A stretch of 64,000 bases of DNA from NCBI RefSeq assembly GCF_024267655.1, contig NZ_CP100595.1, forward strand, positions 1,984,001 through 2,048,000, given 5' to 3'. The DNA comes from Arcobacter roscoffensis. Lineage in GTDB: Bacteria; Campylobacterota; Campylobacteria; Campylobacterales; Arcobacteraceae. Below, in pieces: positions 1 through 8,802 of this stretch (positions are counted from its first letter, which is position 1; each line of letters starts with the position of its first letter). A program made the translations under genes and the position numbers. A model generated the notes under the pieces. That model was not told where the DNA came from, did no database searches, and saw only the letters and a program-made list of their open reading frames with translations.

Positions 1-858
1 TCTTTCATCATTTTCATCAATCATCATGAAATTAAAAGCTTTATCCAAAACTTTTTTCAGCTCATAGGTATTTGTATTTAATTTATAATTTTGAGAAACA
101 ACTTTTTCAATTCTTGAAAAATCATTTACTAATGAATCTAAATTCTCAAAAATATTTACCATTCTATTTTTTTGTTTTTCATCATCAATTAATTCACTTA
201 CAATTCTTCCTTTTGCAATAGGTGTTTTTAATTCATGCATAATTGTTCTTAAAAAAAGTTGTCTTGAATTCAAAAGTAGTGATGTTTTTTTTGCCATATT
301 ATTAAACTCATTTACTACTTGAGCTATTTCATCTTTTCCATCACTTTTAGAAGAAGTCTCATATTCCCCATTTGCAAATTGTTTTATTTCTTTTTTCAAA
401 ATTGATAAGGGTTTTAAGGCTTTTAAAATCCAAAGATAAATAAACATAAGTAAAAAGAAAACCATGATAAACATAACATAAGGATAAATATTTTTTTCAT
501 ATTTATTTGAGTCTTCAAACAATATTCTAAAATGAGGTGTTCTTATATGAAAATATAGTTTATCTTCAAATCTAAAACTTTCATAGCCAGCTGTAGAAAA
601 TGCTGTTTTCTTACCATCTAAGACTCTTCTTACATCCTCAACCTTTTTAAAATTCAATGACAAAATATACTCTTCTAATTCATAAGGATTCAATCTGTAA
701 AAATGTGCATAATCAGAAATAGCTTTATGTTTACTTTGAATCTCTTTTGAGATTGAGTCTTCTTCAAATTTTAGAAAAGGTATAAATGCAGCCAAGAAAA
801 GTATAAAAGCTATAAAAAATCCTATAGATATATTCGTTTTTAAAGAGCTAAAAATCAT
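1..858 (-). CDS. ArsS-like sensor histidine kinase (C-terminus beyond window edge)
   Basis: Membrane sensor kinase, cut by the left edge of the window so the ATPase domain is missing. The start ATG overlaps the stop of the upstream response regulator gene (ATGA), typical of translational coupling. A first membrane segment lies at about residues 8-28 and a second at about 125-145, enclosing a periplasmic sensor region of about 95 residues. A HAMP-like linker and the H-box 'IMHELKTPIAKGR' follow, with the phospho-accepting His at about residue 208. This H-box with 'TPIAKGR' resembles the ArsS (acid-response) kinase family of Campylobacterota as I remember it. The stimulus cannot be read from the sequence. 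Partner: the response regulator immediately upstream. Confidence 0.85.
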   Translation of the reverse strand, partial: MIFSSLKTNISIGFFIAFILFLAAFIPFLKFEEDSISKEIQSKHKAISDYAHFYRLNPYELEEYILSLNFKKVEDVRRVLDGKKTAFSTAGYESFRFEDKLYFHIRTPHFRILFEDSNKYEKNIYPYVMFIMVFFLLMFIYLWILKALKPLSILKKEIKQFANGEYETSSKSDGKDEIAQVVNEFNNMAKKTSLLLNSRQLFLRTIMHELKTPIAKGRIVSELIDDEKQKNRMVNIFENLDSLVNDFSRIEKVVSQNYKLNTNTYELKKVLDKAFNFMMIDENDER

Positions 859-1526
859 TGAGACAGCTTATAACCAAGGCCACGTATTGAGTGTATATAT
901 TTTGTATTTTTAGAATTATCACCTAACTTAATTCTTAACCTGCTTATAATCACATCTAAGCTTTTACTATAACTGTCACTTAGACTTATAGAACTATTAA
1001 CTATTTGTTCCCTAGAAATAATTGAATTTTTGTTTTCTAGAAGAATTAATAAAACTTCATATTCAGCTTGAGTTAATACTAGCTCTCTACCTTTAAAAAC
1101 TATCTTTTGTTTGCTTTTATCCCAGTTAAAATCACTACAAGACTCAAAAGTATTTTCAGTGTTGTTTTTATTCTTTCGTCTAAGTAAACTTAGAATAACG
1201 GCATACATTTCTTTTGGATCATAAGGCTTAGGTAAGTAATAGTCAGCCCCTATCTGTAAACCAAGGACTTTATCTGTAATATCAGATCTTGCACTTGAAA
1301 TTATAATTGGTATATCATAATTGGCAGATATTTGTTTACAGACATCAAGTCCATCAATTCCCGGCAAAGTTAAATCTAAAATTAATATATCATATGAACT
1401 AATATTTGAAGAAAGACCTAAATAAGGATCCTCAAAGTTTGTAATTTTCATATTATATTTTGATAAAAACTCTCCTAAAAAAATAGAAAAATCAGGATCA
1501 TCTTCTATCATAAGAATATCAATCAT
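855..1526 (-). CDS. OmpR/PhoB-family response regulator
   Basis: Two-component transcription factor of 223 residues, the partner of the kinase that overlaps its stop codon. The receiver domain spans about residues 1-115: acidic pocket at E8-D9-D10, phospho-Asp D51 in 'LILDLTLPG', conserved Lys K100 in 'YYLPKPYDP'. The C-terminal winged-helix DNA-binding domain covers about 128-222 and ends with the usual 'IHSIRGLGYKL'. It sits 13 bp after a Ser-rich protein gene transcribed the same way, so all three genes probably share a promoter. Two tandem 10-bp repeats upstream of that promoter are candidate binding sites for this regulator (inference). Confidence 0.93.
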   Translation of the reverse strand: MIDILMIEDDPDFSIFLGEFLSKYNMKITNFEDPYLGLSSNISSYDILILDLTLPGIDGLDVCKQISANYDIPIIISSARSDITDKVLGLQIGADYYLPKPYDPKEMYAVILSLLRRKNKNNTENTFESCSDFNWDKSKQKIVFKGRELVLTQAEYEVLLILLENKNSIISREQIVNSSISLSDSYSKSLDVIISRLRIKLGDNSKNTKYIHSIRGLGYKLSQ

Positions 1527-1539
1527 TTATATTCCATTT

Positions 1540-2166
1540 TTAAGCATAAAAGGATGTTGAATTATAGTTGTTCTCATTACTTAAAATATCTTGCAAAGAG
1601 TTTTTTATGATATTACTTACATCGCTTGATGATAATTGAGTACTATCTGGTTTATAATTTTCAAATAAATCCATTACTTGGTTTTTTGCATCATCATTTA
1701 AACTCAATATTCTACTTGTATAATCTAAAACACTATCAAATGTAGTACTATTACTATTATAAGCATTTGAATTGGATGTATTCGTGTTATCATCATCTTC
1801 ATCATCCCCATATAAAAGCTCAGATAAAATATCACTAATCTCATCTTCACTCTCTTTTGGTGGTGGAGGGGGAGGCATACCACCTTGTCCTTGGGGACCA
1901 ACACCAGCTAAATCACCAATTTCTTTAGCATCAAAGCCTAAACTACTTAATGCATTTTCAAAACTTCTTGAAGGTTCTATATTTGCATTTTGAAATGCAC
2001 TTACAATTTCTAAAGCATCAGAACTTGAAAGATTATTTGAATCATAATTTGATAAAACATCTTGAATAGTCTCTTGTTGATCTAAAGATAAAGAAGAATC
2101 ACTTGAACTTCGAGTGCTTGAAGAAGTATAATTATAAGAGCCTAAGGCAGATAATGAATCAATCAT
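1540..2166 (-). CDS. Ser-rich, polyproline protein heading a two-component operon
   Basis: I do not recognise a named family. The 208-residue protein has a Ser/Tyr-rich N-terminus, a helical segment at about 28-85 ('LSNYDSNNLSSSDALEIV'), a Gly-Gln patch running into six consecutive prolines near residue 100, an acidic stretch (EDEISD..., GDDEDDD) and a second segment with a similar 'LSSSDV' motif near the C-terminus. The two 'LSSSDa' segments may be diverged repeats. No signal peptide or membrane helix is evident. Six prolines would normally need EF-P during translation. It is the first gene of the operon with the response regulator and kinase, so it may be an accessory or output protein of that system; this is inference from position only. 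Start ATG has an AAAAGGA SD. Confidence 0.75.
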   Translation of the reverse strand: MIDSLSALGSYNYTSSSTRSSSDSSLSLDQQETIQDVLSNYDSNNLSSSDALEIVSAFQNANIEPSRSFENALSSLGFDAKEIGDLAGVGPQGQGGMPPPPPPKESEDEISDILSELLYGDDEDDDNTNTSNSNAYNSNSTTFDSVLDYTSRILSLNDDAKNQVMDLFENYKPDSTQLSSSDVSNIIKNSLQDILSNENNYNSTSFYA

Positions 2167-2183
2167 TTTAAATCCTTTTTTTT

Positions 2184-2248
2184 ATTATAACAAAATTTTA
2201 TCTAAGTTAATTAAATAAAGATTTAATAGAAAGTAAATGAAAGTAAAT
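2184..2248 (-). promoter_or_regulatory. Promoter and tandem 10-bp repeat upstream of the two-component operon
   Basis: On the minus strand a TATAAT -10 box (2184-2189) lies about 18 bp upstream of the start codon of the Ser-rich protein gene. Forty bases further upstream are two perfect head-to-tail copies of GAAAGTAAAT (plus-strand reading, 2229-2238 and 2239-2248). One-helical-turn spacing and a position about 50-70 bp upstream of the predicted transcript start fit OmpR-family activator sites, so autoregulation is plausible. In the rest of this 356-bp gap (2249-2475) I see only AT-rich sequence with no ORF or strong structure. Confidence 0.55.
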
Positions 2249-2475
2249 CAGTACTTACACTACTAGTTAAGTTTATACAATATTTACAAAATGATAAAGC
2301 TAAAATACTAATAAACATATTACATTTACAGATAAAATAGAATAAAAGTCAAATGTTTTCTATTTGTATGTATAAGTTTTAATATGCAATTTTTATTATC
2401 TTTATTTGAAGTAAAAGTACTATTTTAAGGCTTTTTATTAAGTTTTATGGATTTTTTATTTATCTTGATGGAGAG

Positions 2476-2502
2476 AAAAGATTTACTTAAAGTAAATCTT
2501 TT
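2476..2502 (-). terminator. Terminator after the recombinase-like gene
   Basis: A 13-bp inverted repeat (AAAAGATTTACTT / AAGTAAATCTTTT) followed on the minus strand by a T-rich run. It is about 20 bp downstream of the recombinase-like stop codon and works structurally in both directions. Confidence 0.6.
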
Positions 2503-2505
2503 TAA

Positions 2506-2542
2506 CCCTTGATATTGATTTTTTAGCTTGCTATATCAAGGG
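2506..2542. repeat. 10-bp inverted repeat across the 3' end of the recombinase-like gene
   Basis: CCCTTGATAT (2506-2515) and its exact reverse complement ATATCAAGGG (2533-2542) are separated by 17 bp and straddle the stop codon of the recombinase-like gene; the right arm encodes part of its last residues. It could be part of the transcript end structure or a protein-binding site. There is no second copy near the gene's promoter that I can see. Confidence 0.45.
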
Positions 2543-3164
2543 TACTAGGCAAATTTTCTCTGATTTTTCTCTTTTTAACATAATTATTTAATCCGATATG
2601 ATTATTGTATCCAAGAAGTTTTGCTATCTTTCGTACAGATAAACCTACAGATAAAAGCTCTTCAATTTTATCTCTTTGTTTATCAAATTTAGACTTTTGA
2701 ATAGTACCTTTTGGTTTCCCTAAACTTGCACCACTTAATTTTTTAGCAGTTAAGGCCTCTTTTGTTCTTAAACTCATTAAATCTTTATCAAGATTTACTG
2801 TCATTGATATTACACCTAATATCATTTGAGTTAACATATCCTTATCATCAACTAAGTCTAAATTTTGGTTTGCAACAAGAATTCTAATCTTATTTGAAAG
2901 TAAGAATTTCACAATCTCTAAAATATTCTCTACAGTACGACCAAATACATTTAAATCAGCAACAACAATTGTAGAGTTTCTTTCACAACCTTTAAGAAGT
3001 TCTAAAATATTTTTCTCATCACTTGAACTATTTATTTCAATTTCAATGCACTTATAAACATCAATTTTATTCTTTTCTACATAAGCATCTAAACTATCTT
3101 TTTGTGCTTGTGTATACTTTTCATTATTTTTGTTAATTCTTATGTATGTGAAATTCTTAGACAT
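2523..3164 (-). CDS. Serine-recombinase-fold protein lacking the catalytic serine
   Basis: 213 residues with the resolvase/invertase fold: an N-terminal catalytic-type domain (about 5-145), the hinge 'LGKPKG' near 153, and a C-terminal helix-turn-helix (about 165-195, 'LLSVGLSVRKIAKLLGY'). In active serine recombinases the first strand reads Y-x-R-V-S-T, the Ser being the nucleophile. Here the equivalent is 'YIRINK', so Asn11 replaces it. The usual D-R-L-G-R motif reads 'NVFGRT', so one catalytic Arg is Val73 while Arg76 remains. Strand cleavage is therefore unlikely; a DNA-binding regulatory role is more plausible (inference). The gene is divergent from ubiX and monocistronic. Confidence 0.8.
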   Translation of the reverse strand: MSKNFTYIRINKNNEKYTQAQKDSLDAYVEKNKIDVYKCIEIEINSSSDEKNILELLKGCERNSTIVVADLNVFGRTVENILEIVKFLLSNKIRILVANQNLDLVDDKDMLTQMILGVISMTVNLDKDLMSLRTKEALTAKKLSGASLGKPKGTIQKSKFDKQRDKIEELLSVGLSVRKIAKLLGYNNHIGLNNYVKKRKIRENLPSTLDIAS

Positions 3165-3386
3165 ATTTTAACCTTTACAATAAGTATATTATTTAAATTA
3201 ATATAAAAACATAGTGTTTACTTATATACATTTAAAATTTATACAAAATGTTATTATACATACACTTAATAAAAGCTTAAAACATTATTATAAACAAGTA
3301 CTTTTTGTTATTAATTTTCTTTGTTTGAATTCAAAGCTTTTTTTTGATATTATTTTTTTACTTTATAAACAACAGAAAGGTTTCAT

Positions 3387-3941
3387 TTGAAAATTACAGT
3401 TGCTATATCTGGGGCTAGTGGGTCTAATCTTGGACTTAATTTCATAAAAAAAATCCCCGAAAGTATTGAAGTTTTTTTGGTTGTTTCAAAAAGTGCAAAA
3501 ACTGCACTAAAACTTGAAACAGGTATGTCATTAAGAAAAGAGTTTGAACAAAGAGACAATGTCACTATTTTTGATGACTCAAATATAGCTGCACCAATAG
3601 CATCTGGTTCTTTTCAAGTTGATAAAATGATTGTAATTCCTTGTTCAATGAATACTTTGGCGAAGTGTTCAGTAGGAATTTCTGATTCTTTAATTACAAG
3701 AGCCTTTACTGTTATGCTAAAAGAAAGAAGAGAAATCATTCTATGTCCAAGAGAAATGCCTTTTAATCCTATTGCTTTAGAAAACATGTTAAAACTATCA
3801 AAACTAGGAGTGACTATTGCTCCTCCTGTTTTAGGATATTATTCAGAGCAAAAAAGTTTAGAAGATATGGAAAACTTTTTAATTGGAAAATGGTTTGATT
3901 TATTAGAAATAGAACACAATTTATTTAAAAGATGGGAATAG
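3387..3941 (+). CDS. ubiX: UbiX-family flavin prenyltransferase
   Basis: Makes prenylated FMN, the cofactor of UbiD-type decarboxylases, from FMN and dimethylallyl phosphate. The 184-residue cytoplasmic flavoprotein opens with 'KITVAISGASGSNLG', the Rossmann-like FMN site, and carries 'VIPCSMNTLAKCSVGISD' and 'REMPFNPIALENM' typical of the family. The start is TTG, placed 6 bp after AGAAAGG; there is no ATG nearby. It is the first gene of a tight operon (4-bp spacing to coaD). No ubiD partner is visible in this window. Confidence 0.93.
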   Translation: MKITVAISGASGSNLGLNFIKKIPESIEVFLVVSKSAKTALKLETGMSLRKEFEQRDNVTIFDDSNIAAPIASGSFQVDKMIVIPCSMNTLAKCSVGISDSLITRAFTVMLKERREIILCPREMPFNPIALENMLKLSKLGVTIAPPVLGYYSEQKSLEDMENFLIGKWFDLLEIEHNLFKRWE

Positions 3942-3945
3942 TAAA

Positions 3946-4434
3946 ATGTCTGAAACACAAGATAATACAACATATAGAAAAGCTATTTATAGTGGAACTT
4001 TTGATCCTATTACAAATGGTCATTTAGATATTATAAGAAGAGCTTCAAATATCTTTGATGAAGTAATCATTGCAGTTGCAAAAAGTGAAAGAAAAGGACC
4101 TATGTTCTCTCATGAAGATAGGGTTAAATTTACTGAAGCATCAACATCTCACATAAAAAATGTAAGAGTTGAAGGTTTTGATACCTTACTTGTAGAGTTT
4201 GCTACACAACAAAAAGTAAATACTATTATTAGAGGTTTAAGAGCAGTGTCTGATTTTGAGTATGAACTTCAAATGGGTTATGCAAACTCTTCAATCAATA
4301 ATAAAATAGAAACTTTATATCTAATGCCTACATTAGAGAATGCCTTTGTTTCATCTACAATTGTAAGAGAAATTATTAGATTTGATGGAAAATTCCAACA
4401 CCTTGTACCAAAAGAAGTTTTAGAATGTATATAG
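3946..4434 (+). CDS. coaD: Phosphopantetheine adenylyltransferase
   Basis: Penultimate step of coenzyme A synthesis: 4'-phosphopantetheine plus ATP gives dephospho-CoA. The 162-residue protein has the nucleotidyltransferase signature 'SGTFDPITNGHLDII' (residues 16-30, the HxGH-like site), 'IIRGLRAVSDFEYELQM' in the middle and 'SSTIVREI' near the end, all standard for CoaD. Length matches the family. The stop overlaps the start of tmk by 10 bp, so the two are translationally coupled. Confidence 0.97.
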   Translation: MSETQDNTTYRKAIYSGTFDPITNGHLDIIRRASNIFDEVIIAVAKSERKGPMFSHEDRVKFTEASTSHIKNVRVEGFDTLLVEFATQQKVNTIIRGLRAVSDFEYELQMGYANSSINNKIETLYLMPTLENAFVSSTIVREIIRFDGKFQHLVPKEVLECI

Positions 4435-4994
4435 TAATTGAAGGAATTGACACAGCAGGAAAGTCAACACAACTTGCATTATTACAAGAAAAATATAAAG
4501 AAGCTATTTTTACAAAAGAGCCAGGGGGAACACCTATTGGCTCAAAGTTAAGAACTATGGCACTAAATGGTGAAGCAAACTCAAATATTGCAGAAATGTT
4601 TCTGTTTTTAGCAGACAGAGCTGAACATATAGAAGAAGTTGTAGTAAAAAATAAAGAAAAAGTTGTAATATCAGATAGGTCAATGATTTCAGGAATTGCC
4701 TATGCATCACTTTTTGAATTAGATAAAATGATAGAGTTGAATTTATTAGCAACTAATAACACTTTACCAACTCATGCAATTTTATTAGAGTTATCACCTT
4801 CTGAGTTAAAACATAGATTATCTCAAAAACAAAATGATGCTATTGAGCTTAGAGGAATTAACTACTTACTAAACATTCAAAATAGAATGAAAGAAACAAT
4901 AAAAAAACTTGGAATTAATCATAAGTTTATTGATGCAAGTTTAAGTATAGAAGAAATAGAAAAACAAATAGAGGAATTTTTAAATGGCAAATAA
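4425..4994 (+). CDS. tmk: Thymidylate kinase
   Basis: Phosphorylates dTMP to dTDP. The 189-residue P-loop kinase has Walker A 'GIDTAGKST' at residues 7-15, the substrate-contacting 'FTKEPGGTPIG', and 'ISDRSMISGIAY' (the DR(S/Y) motif). The C-terminal third is somewhat shorter than in E. coli Tmk, as usual in this phylum. Its start lies within the 3' end of coaD and its stop overlaps hisS by 11 bp, giving a three-gene overlapping chain. Confidence 0.95.
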   Translation: MYIVIEGIDTAGKSTQLALLQEKYKEAIFTKEPGGTPIGSKLRTMALNGEANSNIAEMFLFLADRAEHIEEVVVKNKEKVVISDRSMISGIAYASLFELDKMIELNLLATNNTLPTHAILLELSPSELKHRLSQKQNDAIELRGINYLLNIQNRMKETIKKLGINHKFIDASLSIEEIEKQIEEFLNGK

Positions 4995-6219
4995 ACAAAA
5001 CAATCAAACTATTCAAAGTCTAAGAGGAATGAAAGATATAGTAAATGATGAGAGCAAACTATTTACATATTTTGTGGATAACGCTTGTGCCATTGCTAAA
5101 AAATATGGCTTTTCATATATTGAAACTCCTATTTTAGAAGAGACTGCTTTATTTAAAAGATCAGTGGGTGAAAGTTCTGATATTGTAAACAAAGAGATGT
5201 ACAACTTTGTTGATAAGGGTGAAAACCATGTTTGTATGAGACCTGAGGGAACAGCAGGTGTTGTAAGACACTTTGTAGAGAAAAAGCTTGATAGAGCTGG
5301 TGGAACTCAAAGATGGTACTACTATGGGCCTATGTTTAGATATGAAAGACCACAAAAAGGAAGACTAAGAGAATTTCATCAGTTTGGATGTGAAGTATTT
5401 GGAGTTGATTCTGTAATAGAAGATGCAAATATCATTATGATGATAAAAGATATTTTAGATTTCTTTGGTATTGGATTTAAACTTCAATTAAACTCACTAG
5501 GTGATCATAACTGTATGCCTCAATATAAAGAGAGTTTAGTTGAGCATTTAAACTCATTTAAAGATGATCTTTGTGAAGATTGTCAAAAAAGAATTGAAAC
5601 TAATCCTATTAGAGTTTTAGATTGTAAAGTTGAATCTTGTCAAGAAAAACTTGTAGATGCTCCAAAAATTACTCATAACTTATGTGAAGCATGTGATACT
5701 GATTTTGAAAAACTAAAAGAGATTTTAGACTTCAATGGTGTAGATTATGAAATAGATACAAACTTAGTTAGAGGTTTAGACTACTACTCTAAAACTGCAT
5801 TTGAGTTTGTAAGTGATGAAATTGGTGCTCAAAGTGCAATAGCAGGGGGTGGAAGATATGACAGACTTGTAGAGTTTTTAGGTGGAAGACCAACTGCTGG
5901 TGTTGGATTTGCTATTGGGATTGAAAGATTACTTGAACTTGTAAAAATGAAAGAAGAAAGAGAAGATGTAGTTTATATTGGTGCTTTAGATGAAGCTTCA
6001 TTAAATACAGCTATTAAACTTGCTATTCAAAAAAGAAAAACAACAAAGACTTTAATAGAGTATACTCCAAGAGGTTTTGGTAAACACTTTAAACTTGCAG
6101 AAAAACAAGGTGCTAATATAGTTGCCCTAATTGGTGAAAAAGAGTTAACTGATGGAACAATATTTGTAAAAGATATTGAAAAAAGAGAAGAAAGTACTAT
6201 TAAACAAGAGGAATTTTAA
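4984..6219 (+). CDS. hisS: Histidyl-tRNA synthetase
   Basis: Charges tRNA-His. The 411-residue class II synthetase shows motif 2 'YGPMFRYERPQKGRLREFHQFG', the His-specific 'LVRGLDYYSKTAFEF' and 'GGGRYDRLVEFLGG', and motif 3 'GFAIGIERL', followed by the C-terminal anticodon-binding domain. Overlap with tmk (11 bp) and a 2-bp gap to speA place it in the ubiX-cysE operon. The usual length is 410-430, so it is complete. Confidence 0.97.
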   Translation: MANKQNNQTIQSLRGMKDIVNDESKLFTYFVDNACAIAKKYGFSYIETPILEETALFKRSVGESSDIVNKEMYNFVDKGENHVCMRPEGTAGVVRHFVEKKLDRAGGTQRWYYYGPMFRYERPQKGRLREFHQFGCEVFGVDSVIEDANIIMMIKDILDFFGIGFKLQLNSLGDHNCMPQYKESLVEHLNSFKDDLCEDCQKRIETNPIRVLDCKVESCQEKLVDAPKITHNLCEACDTDFEKLKEILDFNGVDYEIDTNLVRGLDYYSKTAFEFVSDEIGAQSAIAGGGRYDRLVEFLGGRPTAGVGFAIGIERLLELVKMKEEREDVVYIGALDEASLNTAIKLAIQKRKTTKTLIEYTPRGFGKHFKLAEKQGANIVALIGEKELTDGTIFVKDIEKREESTIKQEEF

Positions 6220-6221
6220 TA

Positions 6222-8018
6222 TTGAATAATTATGGTATTGATATATGGAGTGATGAGAACTTCATAATTGAAGATGGCTTAGCAAAAGTAAATCATAAGT
6301 GCAAGCCATCTTTAATCTCACTTGTAAGACAAATAAGAGAGCAAGATTTTAAAGGTCCCCTACTTTTAAGATTTCCACATATTACAAAAAAACAAATTAG
6401 TACTCTTTATGATACTTTTAATAATAGTATTAGTGAGTATAACTACAAAGGAAATTTTAATGCTGTTTTTCCTTTAAAAGTAAATCAGCTTCCAAACTTT
6501 GTACATCCTTTGATAAAGAATGGTGAAGAGTTCAATTATGGATTAGAAGCTGGAAGTAAAGCTGAACTTGTAATAGCAATGACTTATAACAATTCAAACT
6601 CTCCTATTACAGTAAATGGATTCAAAGATAAAGAGATGATTCATTTAGCTTTTATTGCAAAAAGCAAGGGTCATGATATAACTGTAATCATTGAGGGTCT
6701 AAATGAACTTGAAACTATTATTCAAGTACAAAGTGAAACAAACCTTCCTTGTCCAAATATTGGCTTAAGAGTTAGACTTCATAGTGGAGGAAGTGGACTT
6801 TGGGCAAAAAGTGGAGGTATAAACTCTAAATTTGGTTTATCTTCTACTGAGATTATTGAAGCCTATGAATTACTTGAAGAAAATAAAATGCTTGAATTCT
6901 TAACAATGATTCATTTTCATATTGGCTCAGATATGAATTCAATTAAGCCTTTGAAAAAAGCTTTAAGAGAATCAGGACATATTTATGCAGAACTTAAAAA
7001 TCTTGGAGCAACTAGCTTAAACAATATTAATATTGGTGGTGGTTTAGCTGTTGAGTACTCTTCTTATGAAAGAACTAGATTTTATTCATTAAGAGAGTTT
7101 GCAAGTGATGTTATCTTTACATTAAAAGATATTGCAAAACAAAAAGGCGTTGATGAACCAAATATCTTTACAGAATCAGGAAGATTTATTTCTGCTGGCT
7201 CAACTGTTTTAATTACGCCAGTACTTGAGCTATTTTCTTCTGAGTATGATTTAAAGCATTTAAATCTAAAAGAAAACAATCCCCCTTTAATTGCTGAATT
7301 AAATGCCCTATATACGGATATGATAAAAAGAACAGCTTATGAGTATATGCATGATGCTATGGATCACATGGAATCACTTTTAACTCTATTTGATTTAGGT
7401 TATATAGATTTACAAGATAGATCAAATGCAGAGATTTTAACTCATCAAATTATCAAAAAAGCAATTGCCCTACTTGAAGTTGAAGATTATGAAGATTTAA
7501 AAAAGCTTGATGAGAATATTCAAGAAAAATATCTTTTAAACTTTTCTATGTTCCAATCATTACCTGATTATTGGGGAATAGACCAAGAGTTTCCAGTAAT
7601 GCCTCTAACTCATCTAGATAAAAAGCCTACAAGAAGTGCAAGTTTATGGGATATTACTTGTGATAGTGATGGAGAACTTCCTTTTAACTCACAAAGACCT
7701 TTATATCTACATGATGTAAATTTAGAAAAAGAAGATTACTTCTTAGGTTTTTTTAATGTAGGAGCTTATCAGGATACTTTAGGAATGAAACATAACCTAT
7801 TTTCACAACCAACAGAAGTAAATGTTGTTTTTAAAGAAAATGAGGTAAAACTAGAAAAAATCATAGAATCACAAAAGATTATTGATATTCTTGATGATAT
7901 TGACTATGATACACGAGATATAAAAGACAGATTAAAAGAAAATTTAGATACTAATACATATCAAATATTAAAAAAATATTTAAATGAGAACAGTTATTTA
8001 AAGACGACATGGAGCTAA
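6222..8018 (+). CDS. speA: Biosynthetic arginine decarboxylase
   Basis: PLP-dependent decarboxylation of arginine to agmatine, first step of polyamine synthesis. The 598 residues show the fold type III Lys in 'AVFPLKVNQ' (K86), 'YGLEAGSKAEL', 'MIHFHIGSDMNSI', the glycine-rich phosphate loop 'NIGGGLAVEYSS' and 'TESGRFISAGS'. Slightly shorter than E. coli SpeA. It starts with TTG, 9 bp after AGAGGA, just 2 bp beyond the hisS stop, so it is co-transcribed. No agmatine-processing genes are adjacent. Confidence 0.95.
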   Translation: MNNYGIDIWSDENFIIEDGLAKVNHKCKPSLISLVRQIREQDFKGPLLLRFPHITKKQISTLYDTFNNSISEYNYKGNFNAVFPLKVNQLPNFVHPLIKNGEEFNYGLEAGSKAELVIAMTYNNSNSPITVNGFKDKEMIHLAFIAKSKGHDITVIIEGLNELETIIQVQSETNLPCPNIGLRVRLHSGGSGLWAKSGGINSKFGLSSTEIIEAYELLEENKMLEFLTMIHFHIGSDMNSIKPLKKALRESGHIYAELKNLGATSLNNINIGGGLAVEYSSYERTRFYSLREFASDVIFTLKDIAKQKGVDEPNIFTESGRFISAGSTVLITPVLELFSSEYDLKHLNLKENNPPLIAELNALYTDMIKRTAYEYMHDAMDHMESLLTLFDLGYIDLQDRSNAEILTHQIIKKAIALLEVEDYEDLKKLDENIQEKYLLNFSMFQSLPDYWGIDQEFPVMPLTHLDKKPTRSASLWDITCDSDGELPFNSQRPLYLHDVNLEKEDYFLGFFNVGAYQDTLGMKHNLFSQPTEVNVVFKENEVKLEKIIESQKIIDILDDIDYDTRDIKDRLKENLDTNTYQILKKYLNENSYLKTTWS

Positions 8019-8021
8019 ATC

Positions 8022-8801
8022 ATGAGTGAAGAAAAAAACATACATGAAGAAATAAAAGAAAAAATATTAAAAGAACAAAGTAGTATTAGTCTTTGGCAAC
8101 AAATAAAAGAAGATTTTTCAGTACCAAAACAAAACGACCCTGCACTTAATTCAAACTTTGAACTATTTTTAAATTACCCAGGTGTTTGGGCTATAGTAAA
8201 TCACAGAATTGCAAATAGACTATACAACAAAGGTTGGACTAAACTTTCAAGATTTATTTCAGGAATCGGTTCACTATTTACAAAAACAGATATACATCCT
8301 GCTGCAACTATTGGAAGAAGAGTATTTATTGACCATGCTATTGGTGTAGTTATTGGTGCAACTTGTGTGATTGAAGAAGATGTATTAATCTACCAAGGTG
8401 TAACACTTGGTGGAGTAAGTCTTGATAAAGGAAAAAGACACCCTACTGTAAAAGCAAATGCTGTTATAGGAAGTGGAGCAAAGGTTTTAGGAAATATCAT
8501 AATTGGTAAAAACTCAAAAGTTGGAGCAAACTCTGTTGTAGTTTGTGATGTACCAAAAAACTCAACAGCAGTTGGAGTTCCTGCTAAAATTATCAAAAAA
8601 GATAATAAAAACTGCAAGCTTGCACATGGTGACTTACCTGATATTAATAAAGAAATGTTTAAGTACCTTATTGAAAGAATTCATGTTCTAGAAGTTGCAC
8701 TAAAAGAACAAGATGGAATTGATGTAAGTGACAAAGATAAAAAACTTGAAGAAGACTATAATAAGTTCATAAATGCAATGAACTCAATAAAAAAGAAATA
8801 A
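8022..8801 (+). CDS. cysE: Serine O-acetyltransferase
   Basis: Acetylates L-serine with acetyl-CoA to give O-acetylserine for cysteine synthesis. The 259-residue protein has an N-terminal helical region (about 1-75) and a left-handed beta-helix of hexapeptide repeats ('IDHAIGVVIGATCVIEEDV', 'TLGGVSL', 'GAKVLGNIIIGKNSKVGANSVV'), with the catalytic-type His in 'FIDHAIG'. A charged C-terminal tail of about 50 residues may be involved in complex formation with cysteine synthase. Three bp separate it from speA and one from the next gene. Confidence 0.95.
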   Translation: MSEEKNIHEEIKEKILKEQSSISLWQQIKEDFSVPKQNDPALNSNFELFLNYPGVWAIVNHRIANRLYNKGWTKLSRFISGIGSLFTKTDIHPAATIGRRVFIDHAIGVVIGATCVIEEDVLIYQGVTLGGVSLDKGKRHPTVKANAVIGSGAKVLGNIIIGKNSKVGANSVVVCDVPKNSTAVGVPAKIIKKDNKNCKLAHGDLPDINKEMFKYLIERIHVLEVALKEQDGIDVSDKDKKLEEDYNKFINAMNSIKKK

Positions 8802-8802
8802 T

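Noticed and set aside
1772-1993. 73-codon plus-strand frame rich in Ser, Gly and Pro
   Set aside because: It is the antisense of the low-complexity Ser/Asp/Pro protein gene; composition explains it.
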